This document shows, piece by piece, positions 7,219-14,537 of a DNA stretch of 16,030 nt (positions are counted from its first letter, which is position 1; the number at the start of each line of letters is the position of its first letter). Origin of the DNA: UBA1801 sp035353395 (GTDB lineage: Bacteria; Acidobacteriota; Holophagae; Holophagales; Holophagaceae). Location: positions 1 to 16,030 of the forward strand of contig DAOPZL010000064.1 of assembly GCA_035353395.1 (NCBI GenBank), written 5' to 3'. The notes below the pieces were generated by a model. The model saw only the letters and a program-made list of their open reading frames with translations, ran no database searches and was not told the origin of the DNA. A program made the translations under genes and the position numbers.

Positions 7219-8787
7219 ATGTCCAACGCGCGAAAGGGCGTGAGCCCCTACGTCATCGCCATGGTGGTGATGCTCACCACCTTCATGGAGGTGCTGGACA
7301 CCTCCGTGGCGAACGTCTCCCTCTCCCACATCGCGGGCAGCCTGTCCGCCACCCTGGACGAGAGCACCTGGGTGCTCACCTCCTACCTGGTGGCCAACGC
7401 GGTGGTGCTGCCCATGAGCGGCTGGTTCAGCAGCCTCCTGGGACGCAAGCGCTTCTACCTCTCCTGCGTCGCCCTGTTCACGACCAGCAGCCTGCTCTGC
7501 GCCATGGCGCCCTCCCTGGGATGGCTGATCTTCTTCCGCATCCTCCAGGGGCTCGGCGGCGGAGGCCTGCAGCCCACCTCCCAGAGCATCCTGATGGAGA
7601 GCTTCCCGCCGGAGAAGCGGGGTCAGGCCATGGCCATGTTCGGCATCGGCGTGATCTTCGCGCCCATCGTCGGCCCCGTGCTGGGGGGATGGCTCACCGA
7701 CCACTACAGCTGGCACTGGATCTTCCTGATCAACCTTCCGGTGGGCATCGTCTCTATGATCCTCTCCAGCTCCATCCTGGTGGATCCCCCCTACCTCAAG
7801 CGGCTCAGCCTGAGGGACGGCAAGATCGACTTCATCGGCTTCGGGCTGGTGGTGCTCGGCCTCGCCTCCCTGGAGATCGTCCTGGACGAAGGCCAGCGCA
7901 ACGACTGGTTCTCCAGTCCCTTCATCGTGTGCTTCGCCATCCTGGCCGTGGTGGGGCTCGCCGCGATGGTATTCTGGGAGCTGAAGCACGAGCAGCCCGT
8001 CGTGAACTTCCGCCTCCTGAAGGACCGCACCTTCGCCAGCTCGATCGTCATGCTCTTCACGCTGGGCTTCGTGCTCTACGGGAGCACCTTCCTCATCCCG
8101 ACCTTCCTCCAGACCATGGCCGGGTTCGATGCCACCACCAGCGGCCTGGTGATGACGCCCGGCGGCTTCGTGGTCCTGGTGAGCATGCCCCTCGTGGGGG
8201 TTCTGGTGCACAAGATCGATACGCGCCTGATGGTGGCCTACGGCCTTGCCATGACCGGGGTCGGCCTGCACATCATGAGCACATGGAACCTCTCAACCGG
8301 CTACTGGGATGCCGCCTCGGCGCGCATCGTCCAGAGCATGGGACTGGGCTGCCTCTTCATCCCGATCAGCGTCATGGCCTACTCGACCCTGTCCCAGGAG
8401 AAGGCCAACCAGGCCGCCGGGCTCATGAACCTGGCCCGCAACATCGGCGGCAGCGTGGGCATCGCGATCCTGAACACCCTCCTCAGCCGCCGGACCCAGT
8501 TCCACCAGGCCCAGCTGGTGGGCCGTTTCAGCTCCGGCGACGCGGTCTCCCAGAACTTCGTGGCGGGAGTCGGCCGCGCCCTGGTCGCCAAGGGCTACAG
8601 CAGCGTCGATGCCGTGCAGCGGGGCTGGGGCCTGCTCTGGAGCCAGACCCTGCGCCAGTCCCGCTACCTAGCCATGGTGGACGTCTTCTTCGTGGCTTCC
8701 TGCGTGTGTTTCGCGGCCATCCCCCTGCTCCTGGTCATGCGGCGCCCCCGCCACGTCGCCGAGAAGAAGGCCGTGGATGTCCACTGA
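7219..8787 (+). CDS. EmrB/QacA-type MFS drug antiporter (DHA2 family, 14 membrane segments)
   Basis: This 522-residue inner-membrane protein has a length and hydrophobic pattern typical of 14-helix DHA2 transporters, which expel drugs in exchange for protons. The TM1 motif MEVLDTSVANVSL (23-35) carries the conserved aspartate D27. Motif A is seen as GWFSSLLGRKR (68-78), a glycine-rich RILQGLGGGGLQPTSQS follows, and antiporter motif C reads IGVIFAPIVGPVLGGW (143-158). The match to EmrB is strong across the N-terminal half. With the adaptor and TolC-like protein upstream it forms a complete EmrAB-TolC-style pump. A G-rich stretch (7206-7210) precedes the ATG. The last 11 bases overlap the kinase-like gene. 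Substrate range cannot be read from sequence. Confidence 0.94.
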   Translation: MSNARKGVSPYVIAMVVMLTTFMEVLDTSVANVSLSHIAGSLSATLDESTWVLTSYLVANAVVLPMSGWFSSLLGRKRFYLSCVALFTTSSLLCAMAPSLGWLIFFRILQGLGGGGLQPTSQSILMESFPPEKRGQAMAMFGIGVIFAPIVGPVLGGWLTDHYSWHWIFLINLPVGIVSMILSSSILVDPPYLKRLSLRDGKIDFIGFGLVVLGLASLEIVLDEGQRNDWFSSPFIVCFAILAVVGLAAMVFWELKHEQPVVNFRLLKDRTFASSIVMLFTLGFVLYGSTFLIPTFLQTMAGFDATTSGLVMTPGGFVVLVSMPLVGVLVHKIDTRLMVAYGLAMTGVGLHIMSTWNLSTGYWDAASARIVQSMGLGCLFIPISVMAYSTLSQEKANQAAGLMNLARNIGGSVGIAILNTLLSRRTQFHQAQLVGRFSSGDAVSQNFVAGVGRALVAKGYSSVDAVQRGWGLLWSQTLRQSRYLAMVDVFFVASCVCFAAIPLLLVMRRPRHVAEKKAVDVH

Positions 8788-9430
8788 GGCCGACATGATT
8801 CCTCCACCTGCCATCACCATCTCCCGCAGCCTCGGCAGCGGCGGCACCGAAGTGGGGCTCCTCGTGGCCCGGAAGCTGGGCTGGCAGTTCTGCGACCGCA
8901 GGATCCTCCGCCGCACCGCCGAAGCCCTCGGGGTCCCTGTGACGGCCCTGGCCCGGCAGGAGGAACGCCCCAGCGGCCTGCTGGAAAAGTTCCTGAGCAT
9001 GTTGGCCTTCGCCTCGCCCGAGGTGCCCTACGCGCCGCCCCTGGAGGTGCCCGTCTACAGCGCGGAACTCTTCGAGGCGGAAGGGGCGGTGATGCGCCGG
9101 CTGGCCGATGCCGGCCCCTCCGTGCTGGTGGGTCGCGGGGGATTCATCGTCCTGAAGGACCGGCCCTCCACCTTCCATGTGCGCATCGAGGCCAGTCTCG
9201 ACTCCCGCATCAGGTATCTTCTGGGCCGCGGGAAAGCCCCGGACGAAGCCTCGGCCCTGAAGGCCATCCAGGATTCCGACAGGGGAAGGGCCGCCTTCTT
9301 CCGTAGGGTCGCCCACGTCGAGTGGGGAGATCCCGCCAACTTCCAGCTCGTCCTGGACACCGGGGAGCAGGACCTCGAAGCATGCGCCGGGACCGTCGTC
9401 CGCGGGGCCAGCGTCTTCCTGGGACGATAG
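8777..9430 (+). CDS. Cytidylate-kinase-like family protein
   Basis: The product has 217 residues, is soluble and cytoplasmic. The N-terminal strand-loop-helix ITISRSLGSGGTEVG (13-27) followed by ARKLGWQFCDRRIL (31-44) is the hallmark of the cytidylate-kinase-like family (PF13189 type). It is a nucleotide-kinase P-loop relative in which the usual lysine of GKS/T is absent (GSGGT). Further family traits are VLVGRGGFIVLKD (116-128), an arginine-bearing lid-like stretch DSDRGRAAFFRR (166-177) and the closing strand FQLVLDTG. Whether it phosphorylates CMP is unknown; most members are uncharacterised. AGAAGG six bases before the ATG lies within emrB, and the two genes overlap by 11 bases, so the protein is made with the pump. 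An in-frame ATG at 8795 is an alternative start. It is the last gene of the TetR operon. Confidence 0.82.
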   Translation: MSTEADMIPPPAITISRSLGSGGTEVGLLVARKLGWQFCDRRILRRTAEALGVPVTALARQEERPSGLLEKFLSMLAFASPEVPYAPPLEVPVYSAELFEAEGAVMRRLADAGPSVLVGRGGFIVLKDRPSTFHVRIEASLDSRIRYLLGRGKAPDEASALKAIQDSDRGRAAFFRRVAHVEWGDPANFQLVLDTGEQDLEACAGTVVRGASVFLGR

Positions 9431-9466
9431 ATCCCGCGGTGCCCGGCAGCCGCCGGACCGACACAG

Positions 9467-9495
9467 TGCTATTCTATTAGCAGCCTAATGATTAG
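9467..9495 (+). promoter_or_regulatory. Candidate extended -10 promoter and MarR operator
   Basis: TGC followed by TATTCT (9467-9475) looks like an extended -10 element. Directly after it, ATTAG (9476-9480) - CAGC - CTAAT (9485-9489) forms one inverted repeat, and CTAAT - G - ATTAG (9491-9495) forms a second one sharing the middle arm. MarR-type dimers bind short AT-rich palindromes of this kind overlapping promoters. The site lies 22 bases before the marR start. No good -35 is visible. Autoregulation is inferred. Confidence 0.45.
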
Positions 9496-9517
9496 TGGGC
9501 TCACGAATGGGCACGCC

Positions 9518-9958
9518 ATGGAATCGAGAGAACTGCATCGCCTCCTTGCCAAGGTCCACCGGATGCACTGCAAGTGTTCATCGGGTCCGCTGGCCGGGAT
9601 CGGGATCACGCAGGGGCAGCCCCGGATCCTGCACCATCTTTCCGTCCACGACGGGTGCATCCAGAAGGAATTCTCCCGGCAGTTCGACCTGGAGCCCGCC
9701 ACCGTGACGAACATCCTTTCGATCATGGAGGACAACGGCCTGGTCCGCAGGGAATACGATCCGGCGGACCGGCGGATCCTGCGCGTGTTCCTGACCGCGA
9801 AGGGAAGGCAGGCCCACGCGAGGGTGGAAGACATCTTCGCCTCGCTGGAGGAGGTGTGCTTCCGGGGCTTTCCGGAACAGGACAAGGCCTTCCTGATCGC
9901 GCGCCTGAAGGATGTCTACGAGAACCTGAAGAAGGCCCAGGAATCGAAGGTCCCGTGA
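9518..9958 (+). CDS. MarR-family transcriptional regulator
   Basis: The protein has 146 residues from the ATG at 9518, typical MarR length. The winged helix spans about 33-95: GQPRILHHLSVHDGCIQKEF, recognition-helix region EPATVTNILSIMEDNGLV (59-76), and a wing with DPADRR (81-86) and RVFLTAKGR. N- and C-terminal helices would form the dimer. Cysteines occur at 18 and 20 (HCKC in helix 1), 47 and 114. The 9518 start has only a weak binding site. An in-frame ATG at 9488 has none either and would sit in the presumed operator, so 9518 is preferred. The stop overlaps the GTG of the ABC gene by 4 bases. MarR proteins next to paired ABC exporters usually repress them until a toxic ligand or oxidant is sensed; the ligand is unknown. 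Confidence 0.9.
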   Translation: MESRELHRLLAKVHRMHCKCSSGPLAGIGITQGQPRILHHLSVHDGCIQKEFSRQFDLEPATVTNILSIMEDNGLVRREYDPADRRILRVFLTAKGRQAHARVEDIFASLEEVCFRGFPEQDKAFLIARLKDVYENLKKAQESKVP

Positions 9959-11691
9959 TCCGGCTCGCATGGAAGCATCTCAAGGGCCGGGCGCTCGCCT
10001 GCGCCGTGATCGCGCCGCTCATGATGCTCGTCGAAGTGCTCATGGACCTGCAGCAGCCGGCGCTCATGGCCAGGATCATCGACGTGGGCGTCAGCGGACG
10101 GGACCTGACCTACGTCCTCGCCACCGGGTTCCGGATGGTGGTCATGGCCGCCATCGGCTTCGTCGGCGGCGCGGCCTGCTCGCTCCTGGCTGCCCGGGCG
10201 GCCGTCGACATGAGCGGCCGGATGAGGCAGGGACTCTTCGAGAAGGTCCAGCGCCTCTCGTTCGCCGAGATCGACCGCCTCAAGACATCCTCGCTGGTCA
10301 CCCGGCTGACCAACGATGTCATGCAGATGCAGACCATGGTGCTGATGATGTTGCGCATCATGGTGCGGTCGCCTCTCACCCTGCTGGGCAGCATCCTCAT
10401 GTCCTTCCTGCTCAGCCCGAGGCTGTCCCTCCTGTTCTGCGTCCTGCTGCCCGTCGTGATCGTCAGCATCGTCCTGGCCCTCAGGCGGTCCATCGTGGTC
10501 TTCTCGCAGGTGCAGGCGTGGCTGGACCGGATGAACACGCTCATGCGCGAGAGCCTCCTGGGCGTGCGCGTCGTGAGGTCCTTCACGATCGAGGCCCAGC
10601 AGGCGGACCGGTTCGCCGCCGCCAACGACGGCTTCACGGACAGGAGCATCCGGGCCCAGGAACTCACCTTCCTGCTCCTGCCCGTGGTGACGCTCGTGAT
10701 GAACCTCGGCGTCGTGGCCGTCCTCTGGTTCGGGGGACGCATGGTATTCTCCGGCGGCCTCGAGATCGGGAAGGTCATGGCGCTGGTCAACTATCTGACC
10801 CAGATCACGCACTCCCTCATGGTCACGGTGAACCTCGTCGTGAACGTCTCCCGGGCCCAGGCCTCCACCGCGCGGATCAAGGAGGTCCTGGACGCGGAGC
10901 CCGCGGTGGCGGAGCCTGCGGAGCCATGCGTCCCCCGGAACGACGACATCGAGTTCGAACAGGTGAGCCTCCGGTATGGCCAAGGCGAGACTCCCGTCCT
11001 GCGGGACCTTTCCTTCGTCATCCGGCAGGGGGAGACGGTCGGCGTCATCGGCGCGACCGGGTCGGGCAAGAGTTCGCTGATCAGCCTGATCCCCCGGCTC
11101 TACGACGCCAGTTCGGGCCGGGTCCTGATCGGAGGGGTCGATGTCCGCCGCATGGGCATCCGGGAACTCCGCCGGCGGGTCGGCCTGGTCATGCAGGAGG
11201 CTTTCCTCTTCTCCGGAAGCGTTGCGGACAACCTGCGCTTCGGGAATGAACGGGCTTCCGGCGAGGCCATGGAGAGCGCCGCGCGCGACGCCCAGGCCGC
11301 CGGGTTCATCCGCGACCTTCCGGACGGCTATGGGGGCGCCGTGGAGCAGCGGGGGCGCAACTTCTCGGGAGGCCAGAAGCAGCGCCTCTCCATCGCGCGC
11401 ACCCTGCTCCAGGAGCCGCGGATCCTCATCCTGGACGATTCCACGAGCGCCGTGGACCTGATCACCGAGGCGGGCCTGCGCCGGGACCTCGCCCGGAGGA
11501 TGAAGGGCCGCACCCTGATCGTGGTCGCCCAGCGGATCACGGCCGTCATGGACGCCGACAGGATCCTCGTGCTGGACGCCGGGCGGCTGGCCGCCTCCGG
11601 AACCCATGCCGGACTGCTCCGCGACTGCGAGATCTACCGCAGCATCGCAGTCTCCCAGCTCGGAGAGGGGGTGCTCGCCCATGCCGGCTAG
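9955..11691 (+). CDS. ABC exporter subunit 1 (multidrug type) with the degenerate ATP-site residues
   Basis: The product has 578 residues from a GTG that overlaps the marR stop (GTGA), with GAAGG four bases upstream. A type IV (ABC-exporter) transmembrane domain of about six helices (residues 12-300) is fused to a nucleotide-binding domain (about 332-565). Seen are Walker A GATGSGKS (366-373), Q-loop Q414, signature FSGGQ (470-474), Walker B LILDD (491-495) and the switch region VVAQR (523-527). The catalytic glutamate is replaced by D495 and the switch histidine by Q526, as in the degenerate half of heterodimeric exporters such as TM287/288, BmrCD and LmrCD. It should pair with the next gene's product in the inner membrane and export a hydrophobic compound. 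The frame stays open well upstream of 9955, but that region is marR. Confidence 0.93.
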   Translation: MIRLAWKHLKGRALACAVIAPLMMLVEVLMDLQQPALMARIIDVGVSGRDLTYVLATGFRMVVMAAIGFVGGAACSLLAARAAVDMSGRMRQGLFEKVQRLSFAEIDRLKTSSLVTRLTNDVMQMQTMVLMMLRIMVRSPLTLLGSILMSFLLSPRLSLLFCVLLPVVIVSIVLALRRSIVVFSQVQAWLDRMNTLMRESLLGVRVVRSFTIEAQQADRFAAANDGFTDRSIRAQELTFLLLPVVTLVMNLGVVAVLWFGGRMVFSGGLEIGKVMALVNYLTQITHSLMVTVNLVVNVSRAQASTARIKEVLDAEPAVAEPAEPCVPRNDDIEFEQVSLRYGQGETPVLRDLSFVIRQGETVGVIGATGSGKSSLISLIPRLYDASSGRVLIGGVDVRRMGIRELRRRVGLVMQEAFLFSGSVADNLRFGNERASGEAMESAARDAQAAGFIRDLPDGYGGAVEQRGRNFSGGQKQRLSIARTLLQEPRILILDDSTSAVDLITEAGLRRDLARRMKGRTLIVVAQRITAVMDADRILVLDAGRLAASGTHAGLLRDCEIYRSIAVSQLGEGVLAHAG

Positions 11692-13510
11692 GATCGAGCC
11701 CACGTTCGCGGGGGGGCGCGCGCCAGGCGGTTCCCACGCGCATCTCTTCCGCGAGAAGGCGAAGCTCGGAGACGCGAAGGGGACCTCGCGGCGCATCCTT
11801 GGCTACCTTTCGGGGAGGCGGTCGACCCTCGCCGCCGTCTTCCTGTGCGCGGCCGCCACGACCCTGATCAGCATCGCGGGGACCCGGCTGAACGGCTGGA
11901 CCGTCGACCGGTTCATCGGGACCGGCGACATCCGGGGCCTGGGCCTCATCTGCCTCGTGATGCTCGGGACCTACCTGGTCCAGGTGGTCTCGACCTATTT
12001 CCAGAACGTCCTGATGATCTCGGCCGCCCAGCGGACGTCGGCCGAGATCCGGCGGGACCTGTTCGCGAACGTCCAGGCGCTTCCGCTCCGCTACTTCGAC
12101 ACCCACGCCTCGGGCGATCTCATGAGTCGGCTCACCAACGATGTGGACAACATCAACACGATGCTGTCCCAGGGCGTCGTCCAGATCTTTTCCGGCGTCG
12201 TCAACATCGCGGGGATGCTGGCCGCGATGCTGCTGCTCAGTCCCGTCCTGACGCTCGTCGCCCTCGCCATGACGCCCCTGATGTTCGCCTGCTCCAGGCT
12301 CATCGCGCGCAGGACGATGCCGTTTTTCGTCGCACAGCAGCGGGAACTCGGTCGGCTGAACGGCTTCATCGAGGAGGCCATCTCGGGGCAGAAGGTCATC
12401 GCCCTCTTCTCCCGGGAGGGGAGCGCCGGCAGCGAGTTCTCGGACATCAACGAACAGTATGTCCAGAGCTCCGTGAAGGCCCAGGGTCTCTCCGGCCTCA
12501 TGGGTCCGCTCAACAACCTGGTCAACAACATGACCTACCTGACCCTCGCCGTCTGCGGGGGCCTCCTCATCATCAAGGGGGGAGCCATGACGGTGGGCAT
12601 CGTCTTCTCCTTCCTGCTCTACATGCGCAACTTCACGAGGCCGATCAACGAGATCCTGAACCTGTTCGGCGTCCTCCAGTCGGCGCTGGCCAGCGGCGAG
12701 CGGATCTTCGAGGTGATGGACGCGGAGAAGGAACGCGACGACGCCTCCGCCCGGGACATCCAGGACATCGCCGGGGACATCAGGTTCGAGGGGGTCGGGT
12801 TCGCCTACCTTTCGGGGAAGCCGGTCCTCGTGGACGCCGACCTCCGGGCCGAACCGGGCCAGACGGTGGCCATCGTCGGCCCGACGGGCGCGGGGAAGAC
12901 CACGATCATCAACCTGCTTTCGAAGTTCTACGGCCTGGACAGCGGCCGCATCCTGGTCGACGGGAAGGACATCCGCAGCATCACGGCGAGAAGCCTGCGC
13001 AGCCATGTCTCCGTCGTGCTCCAGGAGCCGTTCCTGTTCTCGGGCACGGTGCGCGAGAACATCCGCTACGGCCGCCTGGCGGCCACGGACACGGAGGTCG
13101 AGGAGGCGGCCCGCCAGGCGCGGGCCGAAGGCTTCATCCTGCAGTTGCCCCAGGGCTACGACACGGTACTCGCCGACAACGGGGGGGAACTGTCCCAGGG
13201 GCAGCGCCAGCTCCTGAGCATCGCCAGGGCGATCCTCGCGCAGGCCTCGATCCTGATCCTGGACGAGGCGACCTCCTCCATCGACACGCGGACCGAGCTG
13301 CTGATCCAGGAGGCGCTCCTGGGCCTGATGAAGGGGAGGACCTCCTTCGTGATCGCCCACCGCCTCTCCACGATCCGGAACGCAGACCGGATCGTGGTGA
13401 TCAAGGGAGGGCGGGTCATGGAGTCCGGGACCCACGACGAACTCATCGACGCGGGCGGCTACTATGCCGAGCTGTACCACAGCCAGTTCAGGACGGGCAT
13501 GGCCCTGTAA
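11681..13510 (+). CDS. ABC exporter subunit 2 (multidrug type) with the canonical catalytic residues
   Basis: The protein has 609 residues from the ATG at 11681, inside the end of subunit 1 (11-base overlap), with a G-rich site GAGAGGGG about 10 bases upstream. A polar N-terminal tail of about 35 residues precedes the six-helix transmembrane domain (about 38-335) and the nucleotide-binding domain (about 367-600). Seen are Walker A GPTGAGKT (400-407), Q448 of the Q-loop, signature LSQGQ (504-508) in place of LSGGQ, Walker B LILDEATS with catalytic E529, and switch histidine H560 in IAHRLSTIRNADRI. This is the expected complement of subunit 1: it supplies the working Walker B and histidine but the altered signature. 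The last 23 bases overlap the end of the opposing DAHP synthase gene. Confidence 0.94.
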   Translation: MPARIEPTFAGGRAPGGSHAHLFREKAKLGDAKGTSRRILGYLSGRRSTLAAVFLCAAATTLISIAGTRLNGWTVDRFIGTGDIRGLGLICLVMLGTYLVQVVSTYFQNVLMISAAQRTSAEIRRDLFANVQALPLRYFDTHASGDLMSRLTNDVDNINTMLSQGVVQIFSGVVNIAGMLAAMLLLSPVLTLVALAMTPLMFACSRLIARRTMPFFVAQQRELGRLNGFIEEAISGQKVIALFSREGSAGSEFSDINEQYVQSSVKAQGLSGLMGPLNNLVNNMTYLTLAVCGGLLIIKGGAMTVGIVFSFLLYMRNFTRPINEILNLFGVLQSALASGERIFEVMDAEKERDDASARDIQDIAGDIRFEGVGFAYLSGKPVLVDADLRAEPGQTVAIVGPTGAGKTTIINLLSKFYGLDSGRILVDGKDIRSITARSLRSHVSVVLQEPFLFSGTVRENIRYGRLAATDTEVEEAARQARAEGFILQLPQGYDTVLADNGGELSQGQRQLLSIARAILAQASILILDEATSSIDTRTELLIQEALLGLMKGRTSFVIAHRLSTIRNADRIVVIKGGRVMESGTHDELIDAGGYYAELYHSQFRTGMAL

Positions 13511-14537
13511 GGCCCGGCCCGGCGTCCAGGCTCCTGCCGATGGCCGCACTGATGCCGTCCAGCTCCCGCACGAGCCGGGTCAGCATCTCGGGGTAGAGCG
13601 CCTGGGGGCCGTCGGAGAGGGCCTCCTCGGGACAGGTGTGGCACTCCACGATGCAGCCATCGGCGCCCGCGGCGATGCCCGCCCGGGCCAGAGGGATCAC
13701 CTTGTCCCGCACGCCGATGGCGTGGCTGGGGTCCACCACCACGGGCAGGTGGGTGAGCTGCTTGAGGACCGGCACGGCGCTCACGTCGAAGGTGTTGCGG
13801 GTGGCGGGCTCGAAGGTTCGGATGCCGCGCTCGCAGAGGATCACCTCGTAGTTGCCGCCGGACATGATGTACTCGGCGGCCATCAGCCACTCCTCGAGGG
13901 TGGCGCTGATGCCGCGCTTGAGGAGCACCGGCTTCCGGATCTTTCCGAGAGCCGCCAGCAGGGCGAAGTTCTGCATGTTCCGGGCGCCGACCTGGAGCAC
14001 CTCCACGTAGTCGAGCATCAAGGGGATCTGGGAGGGATCCATCACCTCGCTCACGACGGCGAGCCCGTGGGTGTCCGCGGCCTCCCGCATCCACTTCAGG
14101 CCCTCCTCTCCGTGCCCCTGGAAGGAGTAGGGGGAGGAGCGCGGCTTGAAGGCGCCGCCCCGCAGGACCGGAATGCCGGCCTCCCGGACCAGGCCCGCCA
14201 TCTCGAGGATGTGCTCCCGGCTCTCCACCGCGCAGGGGCCCGCCATCATCACCACGGCCCGTCCTCCCAGGGTGGCCCGCCCGACCTTCACGAGCGTGGG
14301 ATGGGGGTGGAAGGACCGGCTGGCCAGCTTGTAGGGATGGTCGAGGCGGATGGCCTTCTTGACGCCCGGAAGGTGGGCCACTTCCTGGCGCAGGGACTTG
14401 CTCATGGGCTCCACGAGCCCGATGGTTCGGGATCCTTCGCGGTCGGAGCGGTGCAGGGTGAAGCCGAGCTGCGCCAGGCGGCGCTCCAGGGCGGAGATCA
14501 CCTCGCGGGGGGCCTTGGGGTCGAGGATCAGGAGCAT
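13488..14537 (-). CDS. aroF: 3-deoxy-7-phosphoheptulonate (DAHP) synthase, class I-beta with N-terminal regulatory-type domain
   Basis: The enzyme has 349 residues and condenses phosphoenolpyruvate with erythrose 4-phosphate, the first step of the shikimate pathway, in the cytoplasm. Residues 1-70 form a small ferredoxin-like (ACT-like) domain, as in Thermotoga maritima DAHP synthase, where it mediates feedback inhibition by tyrosine and phenylalanine. The barrel follows, with AGPCAVE (99-105), LRGGAFKPRSSPYSFQG (125-141), LLKRG (205-209), ERGIRTFE (236-243) and VDPSH (268-272). The metal ligands C102, H272, E298 and D309 are all present, at the numbering I recall for the Thermotoga enzyme. 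The start at 14537 overlaps the trpA stop by 10 bases and has no strong binding site, so coupled translation is likely. The 3' end runs into the opposing ABC gene. Confidence 0.95.
   Translation of the reverse strand: MLLILDPKAPREVISALERRLAQLGFTLHRSDREGSRTIGLVEPMSKSLRQEVAHLPGVKKAIRLDHPYKLASRSFHPHPTLVKVGRATLGGRAVVMMAGPCAVESREHILEMAGLVREAGIPVLRGGAFKPRSSPYSFQGHGEEGLKWMREAADTHGLAVVSEVMDPSQIPLMLDYVEVLQVGARNMQNFALLAALGKIRKPVLLKRGISATLEEWLMAAEYIMSGGNYEVILCERGIRTFEPATRNTFDVSAVPVLKQLTHLPVVVDPSHAIGVRDKVIPLARAGIAAGADGCIVECHTCPEEALSDGPQALYPEMLTRLVRELDGISAAIGRSLDAGPGLTGPCPS

Noticed and set aside
5698..8271. Very long open frame on the minus strand opposite the adaptor and antiporter genes
   Set aside because: It is low in hydrophobic order, rich in His, Gly, Asp and Arg, spans several well-identified plus-strand genes and matches no family I know. 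It is a typical mirror frame of GC-rich coding DNA.
9443..9456. Hairpin CCGGC-AGCC-GCCGG after the kinase-like gene as a possible terminator
   Set aside because: The stem is five bases without a T-run. It might assist termination, but the evidence is too thin to annotate.
9916..13549. Two long minus-strand open frames opposite the ABC exporter genes
   Set aside because: Both have the same mirror composition, cross the gene boundaries and show no domain; the plus-strand ABC motifs are unambiguous.
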